From Macrophomina tecta (Eukaryota; Ascomycota; Dothideomycetes; Botryosphaeriales; Botryosphaeriaceae), in the NCBI GenBank assembly GCA_024180945.1, contig JAKSGN010000020.1:1178001-1242000 (forward strand): a stretch of 64,000 bases of DNA, written 5' to 3'. Numbering within the stretch: the first letter of the stretch is position 1; each line of letters starts with the position of its first letter. The position numbers and the translations under genes are program-made. This document shows positions 49,600 through 58,987 of the stretch, piece after piece. Under the pieces are notes generated by a model that did not search any database, had not been told where the DNA came from, and worked only from the letters and a program-made list of their open reading frames with translations.

Positions 49600-50671
49600 G
49601 AGAGTTGCCGTGGGTACGCACGCGTCTGATATAATAACACTGCAAGAGTAATGCCTACACCAATCGCTGCGAGATAACTACGTCAGGAATGGCAACAGCC
49701 TACATCCACGCGAGCATGAAATGGAGAGGTTAATGCGGGCCAGAGGTCATGCAATAAAATTGGAACGGATGTGCTTGCAGAGCGCTGCCAAGGTGCATTG
49801 TAAGTCAAAACGATTTTTTTTAGACGTGAGGTGATCCTGTCCGGATATGGGAGCAATGGCGAGCGAGCTGCAGGTCGCGCCCGTAGCTGAGCACCCAGTA
49901 GCGCGGGTGGGCGAGTGGAAGGGAGGAGGAGGAGGAGGAGGAGGAGGAGGAGGAGGCATAAGGTAAACGAACACAACAAACTTTATATCCCTTGTTTGAT
50001 TTCCCAGGCCGAAGCACGAATTCTGCAGGGCTTAGACTCAATTTGGCCGCTTGAGCTACTGATCGATGTGGAGTTTCCCTTTCGCACAGCGTAGAGTTGG
50101 AAGTTCCGAGCTCTGCACACCGGCGTTAACGATGAGGGACCTAGCAAACTGGACGATATCTATCGGTTGAAGGCCGGACCGCGGTAAACTCGAGGAAAAT
50201 CACTTTCCTGCCGTTCTCTGCGTGATGGCACAATTGTTTTTAGAGCGGGGACTTTTTGTCCGACGTGCTGATGCGCTAACCTTCACTCGGGATCCCGTAA
50301 ACGAATGCTGGCACATGTCTAAATTCGCCAACACCTGGAGCCTGTCCTGATGCCATTTCATCAACATTGCCAAATGTACGGGTCGCAACCGCCGCAGGAT
50401 TGATGCACGGAAGGTTTGAATCTCTCGATATTTGGCGGATACGGTGGACCGCAATGTCCTCAGACACTGAACCTTCGAACGCCGCACGCACTCGCGACAT
50501 CTTCACCGACACGAGCGCCCTTTCGCGTCATACGTAGCACCCGTGAGGTCGTCGGTGGTTTCATTACTCCAGTATTAAATACATGCTCCCCTGCGCAGGC
50601 GGCTTGCCCCTCTGCTCGGTGACATCTACACAGCTATTCAAAAATTATGAAGCTGCACGCCGTATGCCGCA
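49600..50671. other. Intergenic between convergent genes, with a GGA microsatellite
   Basis: 1.07 kb between the 3' ends of the permease gene and the repeat-protein gene. It contains a GGA repeat at 49922-49956 and no supportable gene. Confidence 0.5.
49922..49956. repeat. (GGA)n microsatellite
   Basis: About eleven GGA/GAG units in noncoding DNA. Confidence 0.95.
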
Positions 50672-52976
50672 TTACCCCATCTCGACCATTAATACCACTG
50701 TGGTGACCAGCATCAGCCACACCGTCCTACCTTGGTGAGGTTGCTCCGCTTCACCCGCACTTGTGCTTGTGGCCTTGGCACAGTCCGCGGCTCCTCCCGC
50801 TCCTTGCCCATCTTGCGACGACCCTGTGCTTCCAGATGAGCTTGTTTCTGTGCTCGTCGGCCTCCTTGTTGTAGCAGAAACCCCTGAAGCCCCAAGATCG
50901 CTCCATATAAGTCCTCCGAGGCGACTCCTTTGTGATGGCAACACTGAGGTCGAGCCACCTACGACCACCTCCGTCACACCACCTGATCTGGTCTGAACCG
51001 CCAACACATCCCCGTTCCCTAGCGTCACCGTTTCGCCCGGCGTCAAGGTCTTGTCTCCGACAATGACACCGCCATTACTTGTGACTGCACCCTGTCGCGG
51101 CAACGTTGCCGTACTCCCAGCAACAATAACCTGGGTTGCACCCCCCGTTGCCGTATACACCTCCACGACCCTTCCACCGCTCAGCGTGACACTTCCACCA
51201 AGCCCAACCGTCTTCCCCTCCACGACGACCGCGCCTCCACCCCGCCCACGACCGGTCGAAACAACAACGCCACCCACAGTAACACCCAGCATGCCGCCCC
51301 CTGCCAGTGTTGCCGTCGCCCCATTCACCACAACCACCGCACCGCCAGCCGCATCCGTCGCCACGGCCACCACCTCTCCGCCGGGCAACGTCGCCTTTTC
51401 GTCACCCGGCCGCAACGTCTGCCCCTCCACCAAGACACCACCGCTCGCATCCCGCGAGACGGCAAGGCCGCCAACAGTGACCACAGGCGCCGGATCCGGA
51501 ACACTGTCCGCGCTTCCGTGCGGAACGGCTTGCGGAGGCAAAGCGGCGGTGCTGCCGTCCACGACGGCCTCCACCGTGCCGCCGCCTCCTGTCTGTATCA
51601 CTACTGTGACGGGTGTGGACAGGCGGCCTCCTTCGTCTGTTGCTGCGGGGATGATGTTCACTCCGGGCGTCAGTGTGTGAGAGCCTGGGGCAACGATTGC
51701 CACTCCGCTCGAGCCCGCGGCGCCGGAGGTGAGCCGAGGCGGGTATGGCGAGGCGACGAGGGGAACCGCGCCGACGGTGAAGGTCGCTGGAGTGGGAGCG
51801 GCCGCGGCGTCCTGGGGCGTTGTTTGCCGGGTTGCGCGTCCGGGCCGGGAGCTCTCTGCCAGCTGCGAGGCGATCAGAGAGACGACGCCGCCAATGGCGT
51901 CCGCCGTGGACGGCAGCACCGCTGGCCGCCGCGCCTCAGACGAGCGCGCGCCGGGCTGGTCGCCCTTGGATGACTCGGCTGAGTTCGCTAGCGCCGTGTA
52001 CTTCCTCGAGCCATCCGGGCCTTCCGAGCCACCGCCGCCGCCGTCGTCGGCGTGCACGGTCGACGTGAGGGTGAGGTACGCCGCCGTCGTGAAAATGCCC
52101 ACCGGCGCCACGCTGACGAGCGTCGGCGTCTCCGCGCCCGGCGGCACGGGGAACAGGCTCGTCGGCGTGCAGAGCCTGGGGACCGCGCCAGCCCTGTACG
52201 CCGCCGGGACGCCGTTGGCAAACTCGTCGCTGCCAGGCCCGTCCCACATCCAGGTCACGCCGCCGGGGTCGTCGGGATCGGCCTTCGCTGCGTCGTCGCC
52301 GAAGGGCTGGAGCGAGGTATACGCGACGAAGGCGCCTGGCATCGCCGTTGCGTAGGCGGTGGAGAGAGCGGTGGAGTCGGCGGTTGTGACCGTCTCGGTC
52401 TGGCGGGCGGACCAGTACCAGGGCGCCCACGAGCAGACCGAGGCGCCATCAGACGTCGTTGTTGGCACCTTGCCCCACCATGTGTACCCGGAGCTGTATT
52501 CCGTGTATCTCTGCGGATATGTGACGTTGGTCAAGAAAGTAGACCACGGCCCGGTCGGCCCTGTCGGTGTGCTCACGTTGAGCTCTATTGTCCGCGTGAA
52601 CGACGGATCTTTAGACGGTCCGGTGTAGCCGGTTGGTAAAGGGAAATACGACGTGGATGTTGTTGTGGTATTTGTCCGGGTATTTATGATGACAAATTCC
52701 ATGGCGTATGAGAGTGTTGTGACGTAGCTGAAGGTCATCCTACTCCAGCCGTGAACCCGCGCGCTCATGGAGTAATATGTGCATTGAGCGGCACATGCGC
52801 TGTCCGCTATTACAGTGGGCTTTGGCGGATTTGCAGTTGTCGCATTGTTGTAGTATATAGCTGCTTGATCAGCCCGAAACCCAACGAACGAATTCACCGT
52901 GAGTCTTACTTTGTGATGGAGTGGAGTGAGCAGATGCGCCAAGGATCAGCCAGCAACCGACGAGAAATCTTTCCAT
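50672..52976 (-). CDS. Secreted, probably GPI-anchored protein with ~60-residue beta repeats
   Basis: Two exons, 52910-52976 and 50672-52863, give 752 aa. Exon 1 encodes a signal peptide (MERFLVGCWLILGASAHS). Residues 20-330 form a Thr/Tyr/Trp-rich domain with few cysteines. From about residue 390, four diverged copies of a ~60-residue motif follow, each with a VTVGG or VAIVAPG start, a VEGKTV/LTPG element, a VTLSGG element and a closing VVV-GSTATLP. The pattern is seen in fungal cell-surface proteins. A Ser/Thr-rich stalk (SSSGSTGSSQDGQG) leads to a hydrophobic C-terminus (VWLMLVTTVVLMV), consistent with a GPI signal. Inference: cell-wall or surface protein; no enzyme motif seen. Extreme GC3 bias creates long antisense frames. 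Confidence 0.85.
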
Positions 52977-53814
52977 TATCGGCAAGTGCGCAGGCCGAAG
53001 AAGGAAAGCCTGTGCCGCAACCGGGTAGCAGGGAGAGCGAAGCGATTTGTACTTGTGGGCTTGGAAGCAAGCCAGGGGCTGCACACGGTCCAGCCCATGA
53101 CGCAGTGCATAGTTTCCCCGGCCCACTTAGGCAATGCCTTAGCTGGCCTTACCCTAGAGGAGCCCGATGGAACACACCGGACCATCCAACCATCCAGACC
53201 TGGACTGGAACTTAATTTCAACGCTATATCAAAGCCGAGCTCATGGTCGGGGACGGCGTGGCTTTGGGATGGCAACAAACTGTTTTGACAGACGCCATAT
53301 TTGCATACGCGCAGTCGTGGATGTCGGCGATCGACCACAGGTGCAACGTGCACGTTAATAGCCCTGTCTATTGGTCGGTGGAGTGAATAATTGTAGAATA
53401 TACAATACGAGCTGGTGAAATGCCAAACTCTTAGAACGCCTTCCCCAGCCTCGTAGCCCAGCAGCTTCTCAAGCTGACCGGTAAGAGTGTTTGGTTGTGG
53501 AGAACTTGCAGGAGAAAAAGCGCACACCATCGCAGACCTGAGATGATGCGATCGTTTTCCATCTTGTTTGGGAGTTCTGCAATCCCTTAGGCATGCGCAA
53601 TGGGAGTACGGTAAAGGCAGCTGATTGATCATTAACTGGTGGATTGCATGTGAGATGCGCATCTTTCTTCCGTGCGGGGGCGAGAGGTAGAATCGATTGC
53701 GGGAGGAAAAGTCTGCAGGCGGCTCCTCAGGTTACGAGGACAAGTGCGAGCTCGTAACTTCGCGACTCGGTAGGTGATTAAGTCATCCATGGCAGTGGGC
53801 CAAGAAAGGGAGGG
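52977..53814. other. Intergenic upstream of the repeat-protein gene
   Basis: About 840 bp with normal base composition, holding the promoter of the minus-strand surface-protein gene. A minus-strand open frame (52976-53662) overlaps it but has no signs of a real protein. Composition changes sharply at about 53815. Confidence 0.5.
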
Positions 53815-54388
53815 GAAGACTCTTGTATAGACTATTATATAGACTATTACATATATTCTAGCTTTTCATTATCTAGTATTGAGAGCGCTACCGGCTTTAG
53901 AGCTCTATAGCGTAGCTTAGTAGTAGTAGAATTTTAGACAGTAGTTAAAGCTTTCTTAGCGAGTATAAAGATTAAAAGCTAGATTTTCCTAAAAGCTAAC
54001 TAGTTATAAACCCCTATAAGGTATATATATATATAGAAAGCTAAAGCTACCCAACGATATACGCGACCTTCCTAGAAAGATTAACTGTGTAATAGTATTT
54101 ATATAGTAGTAAAAGACTTAAATAACTAAGCTTTACTTTGATGGCATAAGTATAAGCTGCGGAAATTTTTCGTAAGGTGAGCAGGGGGTAAGAGCGGGAA
54201 AGGCTAGTACGAAAGAGGAAAAGAAAAAGCGACCCTTATAGAGGTTAATTAATAGCGGAGATGAACTGCGCATATATCCTAGGGAATATCTTTAGGAAAT
54301 CAAGCGTATGATACGATAAGGGAAGAATAACTAGCTAGATAAAACCAATGCTATAGCTGCATTATATTAGAAAAAGCTGCTGTACCGT
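53815..54388. repeat. AT-rich RIP-like tract
   Basis: About 570 bp dominated by TA dinucleotides (TATATATATATATAG, CTATAGCGTAGCTTAG) with CpA strikingly scarce and stops in all frames. Such sequence is the signature of repeat-induced point mutation of a former repeat. It ends exactly at the 3' end of the alkylsulfatase gene. I could not identify the parent element. Confidence 0.7.
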
Positions 54389-56275
54389 TCATGGTGTGAC
54401 AATGTTAAAGTTAGGGTCGCCAGGGTCGATCAATGCGGACAAACGGTCGAGAGTAGAGGTGTCGCCATCAACATCAATCCCTGCCTTCTCCAGCGCGTCG
54501 GCGTCGAAACCGTACAAAGCAATCGCAGGTAACGCGCTGCTCGCTCCGGTCAGAGTCACATCAGCCGTGGTACTGGCGCAAGTCGTGCTGTAGATGAGGG
54601 CGCCGTTGGAGAGCCACAGGTGATAGCGAGGTCCATCGGTGAGCACAATATTAATGGAAATTTTCTCCTTCCAAGCCTTGGGCCCGTTAATTTGAATGGC
54701 GTAAGCATCAAACAGCATCTCCGGCGTGAGCTGGGCAATTACATCGGCTGACGCGGTCTGTGTCGGCGTGCCAAAGTTGGAGGTCCGCAGCTCCTTAGTC
54801 CCGGACATGAAGAAATCCCTCCACGTGCCGTTTTCCGCCCCATACCCCAGCTGCTCATAGGTGTCAGCCAGCAATTCTCGCGCCTCCGAACAGTCCGGAT
54901 CAGCAAAAACGGCGTGGTTGAGGATTTCGGCTGCCCAGCGGAAGTCGCCCGCATCAAACGCTTCACGGCTCTTGGTGATAATCTGATCAAAACCTCCAGC
55001 AAGTTCGACGTAGCGTTTCGCTCTTTCCACTGGTATGTGTTCCCATAGATGGGCCGGGTTGCCATCGAACCAGCCAACATAACGCTGGTAGATGGCTTTG
55101 ACATTGTGATTGACCGAGCCGTAATAACCACGGGCGTTCCAAGCCTGCTGAATGGCGGGAGGTAAAACCATCCGCTCAGCAATCTCCGGACCGTTGAATC
55201 CCTTGTTTATCAGACGTAGTGTCTGGTCATGTACATATGCATAGAGATCGCGCTGACAGGTAAGGAAGTCAATAACCTTATCGTAGCCCCAGGTCGGCCA
55301 GTGGTGGGAGGCAAAGACGACCTTGGCCTTGCCACCAAACAGATCAATGGTCTCGGTAAGGACACGAGCCCAGGCATGTGGGTCCCTAACAAGTGCACCG
55401 CGTAAGGTCAACAGGTTGTGAAACGTGTGGGTAGCGTCCTCTGCCGCACACAGTGCCTTGAAACCCGGAAAATAGATGAGCATTTCAGCCGGGGCTTCGG
55501 TGTTGGGCGCCATCTGGAACACCATACTGACACCATCCACGACTTCGACATGGTTCGTCTCGCTGATATAATTCGTTGGCTTGATAAGTGTGACGGTCCC
55601 AGTCGAGGTTGTCTGTCCAAGCCCGGCACCAATCTGGGCCTGCGGTCCGCGATCAAGGGCGGCGCCATACATATAGGCGGCACGGCGGGCCATTGCTGTG
55701 CCCGTGTACACATTCTCGGATACTGCGTGTTCCAGGAAACCTTCTGGAGCAAAGATCTTCGTCCCATTGGAGTCAACTTGTTCTTGAGAGACAAAGCCCT
55801 TAACGCCCCCAAAGTGGTCGACGTGTGAGTGAGTGTAGATTACGGCCTTTACAGGCTTGTCGCCACGGTTATCGCGGTACAGGCTCCAGGCTGCCGCACC
55901 AGTTTCTTGGGAGGTGAGAGGATCGATCACGATGACACCCTCAGAACCTTCGATAATTGTGGTGTTCGACAGGTCAAGGCCTCGGACTTGGTAAATGCCC
56001 GGAACGACTTCGTAGAGGCCGTTCACGGTGTTGAGCTGGGATTGTCGCCATAGACTTGGGTTTGCCGTGTCAGGTGCATCCTGATCTAGGAATTTGTAGG
56101 CATCGTTGTTCCACACGATGTCACCGTTTGCATTTTTGATAACGTTGGGGTCGAGGCGGCTCTGGAATCCCGCTTGTGCGTCATCAAAATCCTTTGTATC
56201 ATCAAACGGTAGGCTGTTCCGCACGCGCTCTTGTCGTTTCACAATTGTCTCAGTCGCAGGCTTAGGGCTTGCCAT
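54389..56275 (-). CDS. SdsA/Bds1-type alkylsulfatase (metallo-beta-lactamase fold)
   Basis: A single exon of 628 aa. The zinc-binding motif THSHVDHFGG (H149, H151, D153, H154) is followed by the family blocks ENVYTGTAMARRAAYMYG, APAEMLIYFPGFKALCAAED and VFASHHWPTWG. A helical dimerisation region and a C-terminal SCP2-like domain complete the architecture known from Pseudomonas SdsA1 and yeast Bds1. Reaction: hydrolysis of primary alkyl sulfates such as dodecyl sulfate to alcohol and sulfate, giving carbon or sulfur and detergent tolerance. There is no signal peptide, so it is probably cytosolic. It has no introns, unlike most neighbours, and is bounded by a RIP-like tract and tandem repeats. 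Yeast BDS1 is a known bacterial acquisition; transfer here is plausible but untested. Confidence 0.95.
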   Translation of the reverse strand: MASPKPATETIVKRQERVRNSLPFDDTKDFDDAQAGFQSRLDPNVIKNANGDIVWNNDAYKFLDQDAPDTANPSLWRQSQLNTVNGLYEVVPGIYQVRGLDLSNTTIIEGSEGVIVIDPLTSQETGAAAWSLYRDNRGDKPVKAVIYTHSHVDHFGGVKGFVSQEQVDSNGTKIFAPEGFLEHAVSENVYTGTAMARRAAYMYGAALDRGPQAQIGAGLGQTTSTGTVTLIKPTNYISETNHVEVVDGVSMVFQMAPNTEAPAEMLIYFPGFKALCAAEDATHTFHNLLTLRGALVRDPHAWARVLTETIDLFGGKAKVVFASHHWPTWGYDKVIDFLTCQRDLYAYVHDQTLRLINKGFNGPEIAERMVLPPAIQQAWNARGYYGSVNHNVKAIYQRYVGWFDGNPAHLWEHIPVERAKRYVELAGGFDQIITKSREAFDAGDFRWAAEILNHAVFADPDCSEARELLADTYEQLGYGAENGTWRDFFMSGTKELRTSNFGTPTQTASADVIAQLTPEMLFDAYAIQINGPKAWKEKISINIVLTDGPRYHLWLSNGALIYSTTCASTTADVTLTGASSALPAIALYGFDADALEKAGIDVDGDTSTLDRLSALIDPGDPNFNIVTP

Positions 56276-57072
56276 GGTTGGATTTCGAGGTTCTCAAGTG
56301 GGAAATGAAGGTGCGAGTTATTTCCTCGGAGTGAGTCGTGTCCATTACGGGGAGGACCGGACTTTATCTCAACGCTTTATACCGCCATATTGCGACTTTT
56401 GCAGCTAATAGCATGGTTAAACCTCAAGAGAAAGATTCGCAACTCTAGCTCTATGCAAAGAAGAGCTCTAAAACAGGGAATTTCAAGGGCGCCACGCGTT
56501 AATGCATACAACTAAGCTGCGTGTAACAGCGAGATGAAGTTGGGGAGCCGAATGGAGCCTAAGGAAATTATGTAATTGTATACAAATCAGCGGGCGGAGT
56601 TATAGGCCCCACGCATTACTGCATACAACTATGCTACGTGTAACAGCGAGATGAAGTTGGAGAGCCGAATGGAGCCTAAGGAAATGATGTAATTATATAC
56701 AAATCAGCGGGCGGGGTTATAGGCCCCACACATTACTGCATACAACTAGGCCGCGTGTAACAGCGAGATGAAGTTGGGGAGCCGAATAGAGCCATGTTGT
56801 AGGCTTTTACATGGGGCAGGAGCTATCTACTACCCAAGGCCTCTACCTGCATGTGTTCTGGTGTATCGAACCATTGAAAGAGGATTGACCATGTTCCTTG
56901 CTCTACCATCACAGAGGCAACTATGTTGCGGTCTGCCTATAAGTAGTCGATATCTTTCCATCCAACAACAGCAGCAACACGCCGATTACAAGTGGAAGCC
57001 TCACCTCACACTACTTTAATCTCGCTCACCTAGCAGCAACACCCTGTTGGAAATCCCCTATTTCAACAAATC
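56276..57072. promoter_or_regulatory. Intergenic between alkylsulfatase and thioredoxin-like genes
   Basis: 800 bp separating two divergent genes, largely occupied by a 117-bp tandem repeat. It must contain both promoters. Confidence 0.6.
56491..56793. repeat. 117-bp tandem repeat, about 2.6 copies
   Basis: The core ACGCATTACTGCATACAACT recurs at 56494 (variant), 56611 and 56728, exactly 117 bp apart. Each unit also carries CGTGTAACAGCGAGATGAAG and GGAGCCGAATGGAGCC blocks and, in the first two, AAATCAGCGGGCGG. Copies differ by only a few bases, mainly C/T and G/A changes. Confidence 0.95.
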
Positions 57073-57531
57073 ATGCCTGTTCACGATGTTGTGAGGTAAT
57101 TCCCCACCCGCGGCTTTTTCTAAGCAACCTTGCTAACATGTGTCCTTTACATAGTGAGGATGCCCTTAATAAGGCGTTCAATGACAACAAATCTGTTGTA
57201 CTCATCTTCGGTGCTGTATGGTCAGGCTTTTCCGTCGCAACCAGGAAGACGTTCGAAGAGTATGTACATGTCGTGTATTTAAACCATATCGAGTTTACCA
57301 TCCAGCTTTAGCGTTAGGCTAACTTCCTTTTTTTGAAGTATATCGGGGCGGTATGGTTCCGTGTACTTCGGCTGGGTCGACATAGACAATATACCTGATT
57401 TACGCGAGAAGTATGGCATCACGGACATTCCAACTTCTTTCGGATTTAAGAGTAAGGAGCAGGTTATCAAATATATTGGACCAATTCTCCAGGGCTCTCA
57501 AGCCGAGAATATTATTAAGAAGACGCTTTAG
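57073..57531 (+). CDS. Thioredoxin-fold protein lacking the CxxC active site
   Basis: Three exons, 57073-57095, 57155-57259 and 57339-57531, give 106 aa, the length of a classical thioredoxin. The fold markers are present: SVVLIFGAVWSGFS (strand and active-site loop), then VYFGWVDIDNIPDLREKYGI, the cis-Pro block TDIPTSFGFKS, and IGPILQG near the end. The usual WCGPC is replaced by WSGFS, so both redox cysteines are Ser, and I see no cysteine elsewhere. It cannot work as a disulfide reductase by the normal mechanism; a binding or chaperone role is an inference. Codons are AT-richer than neighbouring genes. Both introns have good GTAAT/GTATG donors. It is divergent from the alkylsulfatase gene, sharing the repeat-filled promoter. 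Confidence 0.8.
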
Positions 57532-57665
57532 GCTGTCTCCTCGACGCTAGTTACTACGGCACAGGGCAGTTGCATAGAATCTGAGAGATACTTAAAATTA
57601 ACCGCGATTTTTCAAATCGACTCTATAGCGTAGTTCACAAGCGAGCCGTCACCCCAAGCAACTTC

Positions 57666-58560
57666 TGTTGGAATAAGGCTATACACGAGCGCACAGATGC
57701 ATCCCAAAATAGTTAGCCTTAGATTCCGAGGATAAGAGGCGGCTCCTGAGCCTCTCCCCCCTAATTCATGCCACTTATCACCTGGTGATTGCGATCCCAT
57801 CCAATCGAACAGTTATCAGCCCGGACACGCGCATAACACACTCTACCATCTAACGCTATCCTCCGTTTGCACCTTTTGTGCAGCATTCGACGTACCGAGG
57901 CATCCGGACGTCATCTTGGCACTCATTGCCTACCTCTGAGAAGAGCCATCAGTGCCTCTCGCATCACCAGGCTACTCCTTTAAGTACTGGCATCAGCTTT
58001 CTGCATTTTAAGTAGCAAAAGCATCCATTATATTACCCTTGCAGGTGCCCGGAACATAGGAGCACCAGGAAGGAAGCGATCAAAGGAATACGGTCGCGGT
58101 TATTATCACGCCGATTGGCCCCACAACCGACAACCGTCATCTGCTATTAGTTACTAATTACCAACTCTCGGCAGCCATGACGGCTTCTAAACCAATCGTT
58201 GTCCTGAGGTCTGCGGACGACTAGGAAGAATGGTACTTTATTATAGTTCGTAACACCCGCCTACCTTACCGGCTACGTCGAGCTTCGGCGCCGCCTAATC
58301 GAATAGTAGCTAGGAAGCTAGTATAGCTAAAAAAAAGTACGCTAAATAGTAATTTAAGCCAGCGTTAAACTTATAGCCTCTAGTAAAAAAGAGGTAGCTA
58401 TTTTAGTATAGCTTAGACCTGATTAGGAATTTTCTATTAACGGCCGTAGCCTAGGCATTACTATAAGAAATAGGCTTTATTATTGCTACTATACTACTAA
58501 ACGCTTATATAGATAAATATTTCGCGGAATTACTATATAAGGTAAGGCGTGGCTATATGG
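57666..58560 (+). mobile_element. Degraded copia-like LTR retroelement relic
   Basis: A TGTTGGAATAAGG start at 57666 resembles a copia LTR 5' end. About 510 bp downstream, an ATG at 58177 opens a Gag-like N-terminus (KPIVVLRSADD, stop, EEWYFIIV). The stop is TAG where Trp is common in such proteins, fitting a RIP G-to-A change. From 58195 the DNA becomes TA-rich with CpA depletion. No pol domain and no second LTR were seen, so this is a fragment. The LTR boundary is uncertain. Confidence 0.45.
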
Positions 58561-58987
58561 CGGCTGTATCGCTTGACAGGTGTGCATTTTATACTACGGG
58601 TGTGCAAACTACTACATTGTACGCCAAGAGTGTGCATCTCGTTTTTGCCCCTTGGTATACCGGCTGGTGTCCACTTGACTCGTTTGGATCAGGGTGCTTC
58701 TCGGATGTGTCAATTGGGGAATGGCTGAAGTCAAGATATTGCTCGATCGGAAGGAAGGAAAACGATACAAAGAACAAAAGCTCACTTGGGCAGGGAAAAT
58801 ACAATAGTACAGCCTGGTCACACAAGTGCGAGTATTGATTAATCTGATTCAACGTCGATTTACCGTCGTATATGTCAACATCGGAAAGCAACACCCACGT
58901 CCGGATGACTGCTTCAACTCCGCCGTCCAGATGGATGCGGCTTCAAGACTGCGCTCGCAGACGCTCGTAACTGGCTACATGCCCTAG
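58561..58987. other. Intergenic between the retroelement relic and the GH115 3' end
   Basis: About 430 bp. GTGTGCA occurs three times (58580, 58600, 58630), possibly a transposon terminus or edge of the degraded repeat. No gene is supportable. Confidence 0.4.

Noticed and set aside
52976..53662. 228-codon minus-strand frame upstream of the surface-protein gene
   Set aside because: No domain and no codon bias; it overlaps the signal-peptide exon start and is better explained as promoter DNA.
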